Below, in pieces: positions 49,701 through 60,132 of a stretch of DNA of 64,000 bases (position 1 is its first letter; every line of letters begins with the position of its first letter). This DNA comes from Actinomortierella ambigua (taxonomy: Eukaryota > Mortierellomycota > Mortierellomycetes > Mortierellales > Mortierellaceae): NCBI GenBank assembly GCA_016098155.1, contig JAAAJB010000081.1, forward strand, positions 1-64,000, given 5' to 3'. A model generated the notes under the pieces. It had not been told where the DNA came from. It saw only the letters and a program-made list of their open reading frames with translations, and ran no database searches. The translations under genes were made by a program, and so were the position numbers.

Positions 49701-51645
49701 AGACGATGCGAGTGATCGTATGGAATCTGCTGCATTTGACTCGTATGACTCTGGGCAGGACATTTCAGAAGAGGACCCAATGTTGAACGATGTCAGTCTG
49801 GATCAGCAACATCGGAGAGAAGGCTCCGCTGGCTTGCCACAAGAGCGCGAGGTGACCACCCATGACCCTCTTTTGTCTATGGAGAAGAGGGAAGAAGGAG
49901 AGGGACTGGATCAAGAAGACATGGAGACAGGCATTTGCCATCATAGTCATGCATCACCGGCGGAGATGCCCACCGATTCAATCACCAATCAGAGTGACCT
50001 CGATCAGCACTCGTCCACATCAGCGTCTGGTCTGTTCGACTCTGCTTTGTCACCGCCCTCTCCGGAGCACTTCTCACCACGCGAGCTGGCACCGCAAGGG
50101 TCTGGCGCGTTTGAGTCTCTCCCAGAGCACGAGGAATTGGGTGACAACTACACCATGTACGAGGAAGTGGAAGGAGAACATGAGCAGGCGCAAGTAGAGG
50201 TCGAGGAAGATGAAGATGAAGAGCAAATGGAGGTCGAATTGATGGCGATCAAGTCAGAGTTCAAGTCGCCCCAGAAAGCATCTTTGTCGTCGGCCCACGA
50301 AGTCATTGAGATTCTGTCATCAAGGGAGGCAACCCCTGAACCCCAGGAGCCGTCCCAGAAGACCTTGTCACTCCCATCGACATCGACATCTGCCGCCACT
50401 GGGAAGCCTTTCATGATCGACGAAGGGGACATGAGCTCGGATCTGGAGGAATTTGACCTGTGTGATCCTCGAAACTATTTTCTTCTGCGCGACATTCCCG
50501 AGAGCGAGCGCCGCGAGTCTTTGACAGCGGCCGGATCGCTATATCCAAAGCTGCCGTCGTGCACGCCCGAACCGGAGCAGCAACGATACCAGGAAAAGCA
50601 ACGGGAGTCACCTCAACGTAATGTGTTTGACAATGCTGTGCATACGAGAAGCGAACCTATGCCGTCGTCGTCGTCGTCGCACTCGCAGTCGCCACGGAGG
50701 GAATCTAATGGGACGATGGGTAAACCTCGGTCACCATCGGTCGGGCTGCCGGTCAGTAACGGTCATGACAACAGCAGCGCCAGCACGAATCAAGCCCCTT
50801 GGGAGGACACAGCATACGAGGGGGAGGATGAGGTGGAGACGCGCCACCACGAGGGCATGGAGAAGTGGCGGCGATGGTCCGAGAGAACGGGAAAACAGGC
50901 AACAAAATTTTGCCCCCGGTCGGCAGTGCGGCATGGCACTAAGAGGCGACGGAGCTCCGCTCCTGTGAGGGACTGGGGTTCAGACGACGACGAGACAAGC
51001 GGTTCATCGCTCTCTCCCAGGCACCTGGTGTCACCTCCACCATCGTCCTCAGCGCCATCCTCTTCGCCACCGCCGCTAAAGGCACCTATCCCAGCGCAGG
51101 AACCGGAGCATCCACATCATGAATTTCATGACCAGGCATATCAGGAAGAGGAAGGAGAAGAGTGGCGTTGGGCAGAGGGTGGCAACCGACAACTGTCCCC
51201 CGACCGTCGGATCAGCGTCAACTCCTTTGCGCTTGCCACTATGATGAATGAGTTTGAGCGCCGGGCGAGCAGTTGCAGTAGTGTGAGCGATGTGGCATCA
51301 GACGCAGAATCAGCAGCAGTAGCAACAACATCAGCAGCCACCACCACCACCACCACCGCCACCGCTGGTCCTTTCGAGGCAGATGGCATTGTCCAGAACG
51401 CGGCACCCTATGGGCAAGCGAGCTTGACGCGCTCCGCAACAGCAGTAACAGCAGTGGCAATAGCAACCAAGGCGGACAACAATGCGGATGCCACGAGCAT
51501 GAAACCCAACCGGGTCAAGATTCGACTGCGGAAACAGGCGGCAGTGATGTCCGAAGAGATTGCCGACCGAGTGGATGAGGCGTCACGTCCGACGCCGGTT
51601 GGGACAGGGTTTTTGAGACGTCGCCCTGGTCGAAAAGCCCGATAA
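45203..51645 (+). CDS. Kinesin-6 family motor (KIF20/MKLP2-like) with long acidic tail
   Basis: Exons 45203-45883, 45985-46089, 46206-46617, 46711-47321 and 47428-51645 give 2008 residues in one frame. About 227 disordered Ser/Pro residues precede the motor, which opens TYLRLRPLLGDQ. Nucleotide motifs: P-loop GVSNSGKT, switch I NQSSSRSHCIF, switch II DLAGSER; NNSLMVLGQCMEVL and PFRHSKLTELFQ follow. VSNSGKTFTVLGTEEHPGIL and large loop inserts (about 46430-46617 and 46790-46925) fit kinesin-6, whose members act at the spindle midzone and in cytokinesis. Coiled coil covers about 47790-48200. The remaining 1150 residues are acidic and disordered, with a 13-residue repeat array (49140-49440). The last intron before exon 4 has a (CT)n polypyrimidine tract. 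The start may lie further upstream if a leader exon exists. Confidence 0.92.
49138..49440 (+). repeat. 39-bp tandem repeat in the kinesin tail, nested in 117-bp units
   Basis: About eight in-frame copies of a 13-residue unit like SYASASAPHSPNG. Copies beginning NYASAL recur exactly every 117 bases (AATTAC at 49177, 49294, 49411), showing a three-unit higher-order repeat. Each unit carries an SP dipeptide, a possible proline-directed phosphosite. Confidence 0.9.
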
Positions 51646-52149
51646 GAAAAAGGGAAAAAAAAATACTACTCTTACGACGGACCACCCTTTTCATGAGGGT
51701 TAGCAATGTCTCTCTCCCACTCTCTTCAGCAGACGCACATAAAAAATGAAAAAAAAAACTAAGAGAAATCGGAAGAGAATAAAAAGTTGTANNNNNNNNN
51801 NAAAAAAAAAAAAAAAGCTGTGCAAAATGGCTATGAATGAAACTTTTAAAAATAGTACTACCAGCTATGAGAAACCAAGTGTATTTCATCCTTTTGTTTT
51901 TATTGACTGATTGTCAACTATCGAGCAGGAGGGCAACCATGGCGGATGCAAATGCTGGAGGAAAAGGAGGGAAGAGGGGAAAGCAGGGGGAGGGGAAGAG
52001 GCGGGGGGGGGGAAAGAGTTGTTTCCGTTTTCGCCTCAATGGTATTGAAAAAAAGTACAAAGCGCTTCTTCTTTTAACAAAGCTAACATCACACCTTCTT
52101 ACGATCTCTTCACGTTGGGTGACAATTTGACAAGGAGTCAGCCACACAG
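51646..52149. other. Convergent intergenic region with assembly gap
   Basis: About 500 bases between the kinesin and HAM1-like 3' ends. A-rich; no gene seen. Confidence 0.6.
51792..51801. other. Assembly gap (10 N)
   Basis: Ten N next to an A run; a placeholder of unknown true size. Confidence 0.98.
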
Positions 52150-55100
52150 TTAATCCAATCCCTGTGCAGCCTGGACGAGATCCGCCAGGCCCGTGTGGAG
52201 AAGGGCGACGAGGGCAAGAACAGAGCGGTGGAGGTGGGTTTGGAGGAGAGCGCGCAGGCGACGCTCCAGAAGCGCATGCTCGAGTCGGTTGTTGCGAAGC
52301 GGGCGGTGCTGCTGTTGCTGCTGCTGCGAGGCGGTGACTTGGGTCAAGTCCAAGCGGTGGATTCGCACCGAGCACGACTCGAGCTTGAAGAGGCATGGGG
52401 GCGACGATGAGAGGGTGAGTGAAGGAGAGGAGGAGGGCGAGGACTGCGGTTGGAGGAGGAGAGCATCCAAGGGGGACGGCTGTGGGAGGAGTGCAGTGAT
52501 GGTGGTTGCGGTAGCTTTCGCAGTGGGGCTGGGGTTGGCCGCGATGGTGGTGGTGGTGGTCAAGGGAGAAGTCGTCACCGTCGTCGTAGCAGTAGTAGTG
52601 AAAGGAGTTGGGGTAGTGGTAGGAGAGAGCAGTGGTGGTTCTGAAGGCGATTCCAAATCCCAAGGCATCGCCCACTGCTGTCGCCCCTGCGTCTCGGTGG
52701 CAGTGGCCCCAGGACCGCAAACAAGGTAACCAACACCATGACCACCACCGTTTCCACCGTTTCCACCATGGCCATTTTTTTTACCGTTGGAGGACGAGCG
52801 TACCGGATCGGCCATGGTCGTGCCCTCGATCGTACCCTGACGATAGACGGCCATGGTGTGGGTCGGACGGACGGCGCCGTAGCCGTTGGTAGTGACGCGA
52901 CTGTAGGTTGAACCCCGGCGACGAGCCGTTTTCGAAACACCGCCTCCCTTGTTGTTGTGGCTGCCATTGCCATTGCTGTAGCCATTTTCATAGCCATTGT
53001 CATAGCCATTCTCATAGCCATTGCTAAAGCCATTTCCGTACCCAGTACCGTTCTTGCTGGGCAGGTGAAGGGCGGGTTTTGGTTGGAAATGCGTCGTTCG
53101 GAACGGGTGGAAAAGGATCGGGGGCTCTGTGAGCTGTTGCAAAGGTGAGTTCTCAGCCGCAGCTTTCGTTGCTGCTGCTGCTGTTGTTGTTGTTGCCACC
53201 GTCGCCGCAAGTCTATCACCAAACAACTGTTGGAGCAACATACTCATCCAGTGGCCGCCTTGGACCGTAGCCAACTGGCCGTTGGTGCGCATCTCAGACT
53301 TGTGTTGTTGCGGCGGCATCTTGTATCCCGTGGCAGGAGCAGCAGCAGCCGCACTCGTTTGCGATAGGTCATCGAGGTTATCACCACCGTTGTTGACGCT
53401 GAAGGCGAGCGGGGCCAGTTCGGAGCGAGCCTGATGATTGACCATCATCCCGACGTGGCCGTTGCCGTTACCATTGAGGAGGCCGTTAGCACTCTGGCGG
53501 GCCTTAACGGAGACTTGAGCAGTGGTGTTGGGAGGAGGAGGAGGATGATGATCCCAGATGTGGGCGCGGTCCTTGCGAAGGGCGGAAATCAAGTCGAGGT
53601 TAAGGTCGGGTAGAGTGTCGAGCACCATCACGAGGTTGATATCGAGGCTCCCACTGGGGATGCGGAGGTGGCATTGGCCGAGGTCGCGCGAGAGGTGACC
53701 AAACATGTTCTTGTTCTGGTAGAAGAATTGAATGTCCTTGGCCTCTACTTGCAAGCCGTGTCTAATGTTTTTTTTTTTGAGAGGGGGGGGGGAGGGAGAT
53801 GAAAGTTTGTAAGAATCAATGATAATATTTTTTTTCACAACAAAATGAATGCAGAACCCCTTCCCTCCCCTCTCCATTACTCCCCAACGTACATGCCGAG
53901 GTTCCAACGACGGGCGCCTGGAGGTAAGTCGGCGCTGTGCTCCAACTGCGAGGTCACGCGCATGCCCTGGGCATGGGCCTCTGGAAACTCGAGGCAGATG
54001 TTGTCGAGCCGGAGCTCTGGGGAAGCCCGATCATCGCCGGTGTCTTCTTTCCAGTCGATACTGGGCAGAGGGATCGGATCTTCGGTTAATCTCGCCCGCG
54101 AAATTGCTTCCTCGATCAGCGCGATCAGGTTATTCAGCGATCGCGAAGTCGACGTGGTCGTCGAGTCCGTGGTCACGATCTGCTGTGGCTGTGGCTGTGG
54201 CTGTGGCTGCTGCTTCAAGGTATGAATCATCGCCATCAACCCATTCTCAAAGGCGAGACTCGCCTCGGTGCGTCCGCCATTGAGCCAAAGCTGGTCGGCG
54301 ACAGCGACCAGCGAGCGCATCAGCCGGGTCACAGGGCCTTGATAGCGAGGGAGCCAGAGCAGGCGAAGGACATTGTTGAGGGCGTAGCCACACGCCTGGG
54401 GATAGTCATCGAGGTCGGTGAAGGCCGGGTCGGTCATGGACTTTTCAAGGAAGCGGAAGAGCACCGAAGCATAAAACTTGAACGTGTCGTCGTTTTCGGC
54501 ACCGAGAATGATGTTCTCCACCTCTTGTATCAACATGTCCCAGTGGGGGAACACTTGGCGTAGCGGGTCTGAAGCTGTTTTGGTTGCTGTCCCGAGTAGA
54601 GTTGTTGCTGTTGCCATCATTGAAGCTTTCATCGTAGGAGCAGATGAAGCAGCGGTGGTGGTGGTGGTGGCAGGGGAGTTGGCCCCACCATTTCCAGAGC
54701 CGTTGGTGCCCTTACCATTGACGCGACCATTGGTTCGGCTGAAAGGGCCGCGCTTGACCCAGGGGTCGGTCATGGCGATGGTACCAGGAAGTGTCTTTAG
54801 CAGGGCTAGCATTTTACGCAGGGGTTCCTGAACATCCTTGTCGACCGCAACAGCATGAAAGACCTCGCGCAGCTGTTCGAGAACCCAACTCATCTTTTCC
54901 GAATCGAGTTGGACAGGAAGCACCTTCTCTGGGTGGAAGAGGATGCGAAAGGCACGATGGACAGGAGACGGATTCTTCTGCATGTCCTTTTGCCGACCGA
55001 TGAGCTCCCTGTGTCGCTTTTCGGCGAGTCGGTCGTCGTCGATGTTGGTGGAGGCCATCCATGTCGGCAATGTTGGCTCAGCCAGTTGTGGACGTGTGGC

Positions 55101-55874
55101 AAGGACCACCTCCAGAAGGTGAACTAGGCGGCAAAAGTGGTAGCGCAGACTGGGATATCTGAGGATCGCTGTCAAGAGGTCGAGGTGGGCGGTTTGTGCT
55201 TGTCTGGCCACATTGCTCAGTTCTGCAGGGGCTGGGAATGAGACCCACTGTATGTCGGCTAATGTTCATGTGGTGTAACACGAGGACGATCAGTGAAGTC
55301 AAACATCCATCAACAAGGATCGAATGAGCTTGTTAGGGTGCACATTTTCATGGGAACAGAGAGTCTTTTTCTATTTGGAGATAGACTCTCACACTGTATG
55401 TGGTTAAAAGCCCTCAGAACCTACCGGGCTCAATATGTCCGTTGGGTTGGGTGATCTCCGCTGGCATGGCGCGAACATACAGTGCATGGCACAACGTGTC
55501 AATGCTATGGCGCTCGCCCAGGAATTGGCGCATGGTCATCAGTGTGTTGGATAGATCTTGAACATTGGATTGAGCAGAAGACCACTCCCTCTCGGTTTCA
55601 ACGTCAGCATGCTCTGCAGTTGTGCTGGGGGGGTTCCACACGCTTTGAAGAAGTTCAGAAAGGCCAAGACCTTGGCTGCTCCCAAAAAAAAATGGATGGG
55701 AAGAGAGAAAGAAGGTAGCAAAGGGAAGGCGAGGAAACAGAAACCAGATGATGGAAAGTGAGTTTAACACTGTACATGTTTGACGTGGTATAGTGAGATG
55801 CGCATATTAAACAATGGAGCAAGGAAGAGGAGGGCTGAAGCATACTTTAGGGTACGGGTTGTAAAGCGGGACAT
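52150..55874 (-). CDS. HAM1-like fungal protein (probable membrane/lipid-associated)
   Basis: Minus-strand exons 55846-55874, 55425-55675, 53881-55231 and 52150-53761 give 1080 residues in one frame, starting MSRFTTRTL. Helical blocks: HLDLLTAILRYPSLRYHF, KMSWVLEQLREVFHAVAVD, and DPLRQVFPHWDMLIQEVENI, whose layout matches HAM1-type proteins of hyphal fungi. Exon 4 opens HGLQVEAKDIQFFYQNKN, followed by GQCHLRIPSGSLDINLVM, like the beta-rich lipid-binding-type half. Low complexity then takes over, including a GYxNG array (about 52968-53055) and long Thr/Pro runs, before a final helix (LEHALLERRLRALLQTHLHR). HAM1 was named for a hyphal-fusion defect in Neurospora; a BPI-like lipid-binding fold is proposed for related proteins. 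Family call by pattern only. The exon 2 acceptor could lie three bases earlier. Confidence 0.6.
52968..53055 (-). repeat. Tandem repeat coding GYENG/GYSNG units
   Basis: Five or more repeats of 12-15 bases (TAGCCATTCTCA-like on the plus strand) in the HAM1-like gene, giving Asn-Gly-Tyr rich sequence. Confidence 0.8.
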
Positions 55875-56204
55875 GGTCGACTTTGTGTGTGAGCGCGTTG
55901 CGAAATGAAAAGACAGGGAAGAAAGAAGAGCAACAAAGAAGCTCACAACCCCGAATTTATACACCAATCAAATTTTTGCTGAAGGCTGTTTTTTTTTTCT
56001 TAGCAATCCTCCACATGCCAGGTTGGACTTTTAGTCAATGCGCTGTGTCTCCGTGACCCTGGTCTCTGCGAGAAGGCGTGGCTGAGTGTCAGAGATTCCC
56101 AAGGGCATGAATAACTTCACTGGTTTTTATATAAATTAGGAGAAATGTACTAATATATTACTAGTAGATGAAGAAAAGAAGAACGAGGAAACGAAGGCGA
56201 TGAA
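55875..56204. other. Promoter of the HAM1-like gene and 3' flank of the F-box gene
   Basis: 330 bases, AT-rich near 56110-56170. No ORF of note. Confidence 0.5.
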
Positions 56205-58436
56205 CTAAGGCGAAACATGACAAGCCGAAAAATGAATGTCAGGCCGTAGACCCCTCATCATTTCTAGGCTAGTAGAGATGGGTGCTTGATCGAGCAGGCT
56301 AACGTCGGTTAGTTCCAACCGAATGCTCTGCATCCGGTCCCAACAACACCCCTCGATAGGAAGTGGCTCGACTGGACGGCCTTGCACTCTCCGATTAGTA
56401 TTGTGAGCGTCCTCCACGTTATCCTCCTCCCCCTCCTTTTCGGTGATGATGTCGTTGCTGCCGCTGTTACTGTTACTGCTTGGCCAGAGCATCTCCTTGC
56501 CATCGACGGTGCCAAAGAAACCGTCAAAGGGGTCCAATTCAGCGAGGGCACGACATTGGCGTAGACTACCAGATTTTCGCATCTTGTCCATGACTTTGAC
56601 GTCCGACAGCATCCAGCGAGGTTCCTCCATACCTGTGGGTATCATGGGTGTTTTCTTCAGTTTTCCGTTGCCCCAGAGTGAGACAGTGCTGGCACGTAAG
56701 GTAACTGTCTCGAGAGACTGCAGACGGCTGAGGAAACAAAACCCTCCTATGGTCTCGGAGATGGAGACGGGTCCACGAAGGACGAGATGACGGAGGTTTG
56801 GGAAAGTGGTGGTGATGAATCCAAAAATACGGCGGGACGTGGCCTTGGCCTCGCTATTGGCTCTTGCATCGGACTGCGGCGTGGTGGCGGTGGATGTCGG
56901 TGTTGGTGCTGAGAAGCCAAGATGTAAGACTTGTAGGTGGCGACATTGCCAAGGTATGTGCTGCGTCAAGAGATCCACACGGATATCGACATGCAAGGCT
57001 GTGAGCTCGAGTAGATGTTGGCACTTGATGGGATCGTGCATAAACTCACGAAATTCCTGTACAGCACACTTGGTTGAGGAGATTGTGTCGGGCCCTTGGA
57101 TCTCGAGCCGGGTCAGGACCCGTTCTTTGGCTTTCTCGACAGTATTCGCCGCCTTGTTGGGCGACGAAGACGATGATGACGACGATGAAAACGTTGGTGC
57201 TGACGATATGGAGGAAGAAAACGAAGAGGGGTGGTGTGTGGTTGTTGTATGGGTGGTTTTTGCTGTTGTGGCGGTTGAGGCTGCACTGTGGGTGATCCAA
57301 CGATAATAAAAGTTCCAGTTGTCGATACGTAGCACTTGAGCCTTGGGGAACCCTGTAGTCAGCATCCATGCGCCTTCCATCATCTGGACGGTGGTCGAGC
57401 GATCGACCTCGAGTGATTCGAGATGCGGGCATTTCATGGTGAGGTTGGTGACGGTGCGAAAGGGAATGCCGCCCATGTACGAGCCGTGGTGGAGAATCGG
57501 AGTGGTGTCGGGGATGAAAATACTCTTGAGCCGAAGGTGCATCAGCTTTGGACCACAGAGGTTGTTCAAGAGGTTAAGTAATTGCAGCCGCTGGACTCGG
57601 ACATTCTCCAGACTGAGACTGCAGAGGTTCGATGGTTCGAGTAGCTTCCAATGGCGGTCGATCCCAACGATGAAGACTTTGTGAAGGTACAGATGGCGGA
57701 GGTTAGGCAGAGGCATGATGGGGACAGTAGTCGTGTTTGAAAGCGTGCCATAGAAGAAGAGCGTCGGATCGATCACATCAAAGTTGTTGAAATGGAGGTC
57801 GAGCATGGTGATGGACTGGCACAGCCTTGGCATGGATAGCAACGACGCCAGGTGGTTCTGGAACTTGAAGTGTCCCCTGATGCACAGCTCGTTGGCAAAC
57901 TTTCCATAGCGACGACGTGGAGAGACCTCTTGACAGAGTCCGTGCGAGGTACTGTCGGCGAGAATCTCTTGAAGGCGGCGTGAGAGCACATTCCAGTTCT
58001 CCTCCAAGATGACCTTGTTGCTACCTTTATCGGTGTAGGTGGTCGTTTCAAAATGGCAGACAAGTCGTCGGTAGCAGGTGAGCTCTTCCATCCACTCGGC
58101 GTCAACGGGTTTGGTGTTGCTCCATTCGAGATTATGGGCTAGCAGCTGGCAGCCAATGGTGTACCATAACTTGCAGACTCTCAAAGCTTGTCGGTTTTTA
58201 AGTGCCCTGCGATCGTCTCTGCCGACTTGAATGACGTCTGAGATCGACAGAAGCGGTATGGCCACCACGTAGCTGAGGATGGCCTCGACAATTTCTGGGA
58301 TATCAAGCGCTCGGTGTTGCTGTGGGGACAAGGGTGGATGGAGGGGGGACTGAAACAACGACTGGGCCGTTTGTCCCGGAGGTTTCTTGAGGGTTCGACC
58401 TCGCCTGAGAGAACCCAGGACTACAAAGAATGGCAT
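56205..58436 (-). CDS. F-box protein with leucine-rich repeats
   Basis: Single exon, 743 residues, from ATG at 58436 (MPFFVVLGSLRRGR). After about 40 basic and Pro/Gln-rich residues comes an F-box-like segment, HRALDIPEIVEAILSYV through RVCKLWYTIGCQLLAHNLEW, normally the Skp1-binding part of SCF ubiquitin ligases. The rest has irregular leucine-rich repeats: PNLRHLYLHKVFIVG, SNLCSLSLENVRVQRLQLL, LESLEVDRSTTVQMM, LRHLVLRGPVSISETIG. A Ser/Thr/His-rich insert (around 57150-57290) breaks the array. Early-diverging fungi tend to carry many such genes; the substrate cannot be inferred. TTTGTAG after codon 4 resembles a splice acceptor, so a different first exon is possible. Confidence 0.75.
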   Translation of the reverse strand: MPFFVVLGSLRRGRTLKKPPGQTAQSLFQSPLHPPLSPQQHRALDIPEIVEAILSYVVAIPLLSISDVIQVGRDDRRALKNRQALRVCKLWYTIGCQLLAHNLEWSNTKPVDAEWMEELTCYRRLVCHFETTTYTDKGSNKVILEENWNVLSRRLQEILADSTSHGLCQEVSPRRRYGKFANELCIRGHFKFQNHLASLLSMPRLCQSITMLDLHFNNFDVIDPTLFFYGTLSNTTTVPIMPLPNLRHLYLHKVFIVGIDRHWKLLEPSNLCSLSLENVRVQRLQLLNLLNNLCGPKLMHLRLKSIFIPDTTPILHHGSYMGGIPFRTVTNLTMKCPHLESLEVDRSTTVQMMEGAWMLTTGFPKAQVLRIDNWNFYYRWITHSAASTATTAKTTHTTTTHHPSSFSSSISSAPTFSSSSSSSSSPNKAANTVEKAKERVLTRLEIQGPDTISSTKCAVQEFREFMHDPIKCQHLLELTALHVDIRVDLLTQHIPWQCRHLQVLHLGFSAPTPTSTATTPQSDARANSEAKATSRRIFGFITTTFPNLRHLVLRGPVSISETIGGFCFLSRLQSLETVTLRASTVSLWGNGKLKKTPMIPTGMEEPRWMLSDVKVMDKMRKSGSLRQCRALAELDPFDGFFGTVDGKEMLWPSSNSNSGSNDIITEKEGEEDNVEDAHNTNRRVQGRPVEPLPIEGCCWDRMQSIRLELTDVSLLDQAPISTSLEMMRGLRPDIHFSACHVSP

Positions 58437-60132
58437 GCAATGTCAATGAATGAGAGGGCGAGAGAGAGAGAAAGAGAGCGAATGGAATGGAATGCGATGC
58501 TATAGAGAGAGAGAGGGAGAGAAGGGGAGAGAAGAGAGAGAGAAGAGAGAGTGGAGGGGAATACGCCATGCAATGGCTGTTTCCCTTCCTCACTCGTGCA
58601 CGAACACAACGTAATTAACGAAATTTTCAAGTTTCCTCCACTGGATCACGCTGCTGCCTGAGAGCTCACCCACTCCCTTTCTCTCCATCTCTTCATCTCT
58701 CTCTCACACACTTTTTGGCAGCCAGCACCAACAAACAAACGTGTGCAAAGGGGAGGATTGGGGGAGGGGGGCTGCAACAAACAAGGCCTTCAATACCATT
58801 AGGTTTCAGGGGTACAGAGCCAAAACAAATTGCACCACACAAGTCTTGATCAAAAAACTTCCATCGAGCGAGGGGAGGGCTTTCTTGATTGACCCTTGCA
58901 TAGGATGTCTCCACAGGAGTTGGAGGAAAGTGGAGGGGGGGTCTACATAGCCCCGACGGCAGTCCATCCCATCGTTCGTTCACACGCCTCCCTCTCTTTC
59001 TCTCTCACTCCCAAACCGGCTGTTGTTGCCTGTCCTTTCCTACAAGAAATTATATGGTTCTCTCCAGGGGATTGATCAATCAGCAATTTGTGAATTTCCA
59101 ACCGAGGTAGTTGCAAATTTGTACATCGGTATCCATCGCTGACTAGAGAGAAGCGAGTGCTGCAATCGGATAGCAAGAGGCAAAAAAAAAAAAAAAAAAA
59201 GAGACTGCCTGAAGAGTAGACAAGGAAGCATCCGTCACATTCCTCCTCCTCTCGCTCTGCATGTTGTCGAGGCTTTTTTTTTTTCGCAAGTGGCTATGTA
59301 CACTTCCTCGGACTATTTTCCGAAAGAACAAGGGTGATGTGTAAAGTCTATTGCACACAATGGGCTTCGCCTTTCTTCCCTTCCTCGTACCCTCCTTGAC
59401 AAAATGAATGAATGGTAAGAGTGCGTTCGTGTAACCTTACGTTCGTGCTCAAACACGGCGTGCGCCTTGACTGCGTCGACATTGCCTCCGCGGGCATGTG
59501 AGGGTGGTTGGTTGGTGGTTCAATTGTAGGTTGTCAATCCTCTACACTCCTTTCTCATACGCTGTAGTGTCATTTAAAAATCACCGTTCGAGACTTCATT
59601 GCAGCCATGGAAAATATATATGGCTGGCTAGGAGAGGGGGAAGGAGGGGCTCCGTACAGGGAACCGTCAAAGGTAGGGCCTAGAATTACTCAACTTTGCG
59701 AGACTCTTTCGTCAAAGGATATTCCAAGTGCTCTCGTTCATGAAGCATCACATTGTCCTCACAATGATCCAACTAATGGGATCCTCCAAATTAAAGCCAT
59801 CCTCTCGCTCAGCTGCATTGGTTCCCTCATTCTCTACTAGCCATGGAGTGTTGAGCGAACAGCTCATATACATACACAGTACCACATAAGGAAGAATAGA
59901 ATGAATTATTTATTTTTTGGAGGTGTAATAGATAAACAAAGTTGGTAGGCAGATTCGGTTTTTTTTCTTTTGGCATGAAGCAGAACGTGGGGTAGGGGGG
60001 TGGGTAGGGAGAGAGAAAAGAGAGAGAGTATGGGAGAGAAGGGGGAAAGGGCTGAGGGGAGAAGTACAAAAAACAGAAGAGTTGATAAGACTTGCAAACC
60101 GAACTCTTCCCTTTTTTTTTCTTTTTTTTTCT
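58437..60132. other. Intergenic region, F-box gene to coiled-coil gene
   Basis: About 1.7 kb. GA-rich repeats at 58450-58560 and A or T runs at 59180-59200 and 59273-59284. No recognisable gene. Confidence 0.55.

Noticed and set aside
52193..52729. 178-codon plus-strand ORF opposite the HAM1-like gene
   Set aside because: Gly/Val/Arg-rich mirror of the Thr/Pro-rich coding strand; no domain.
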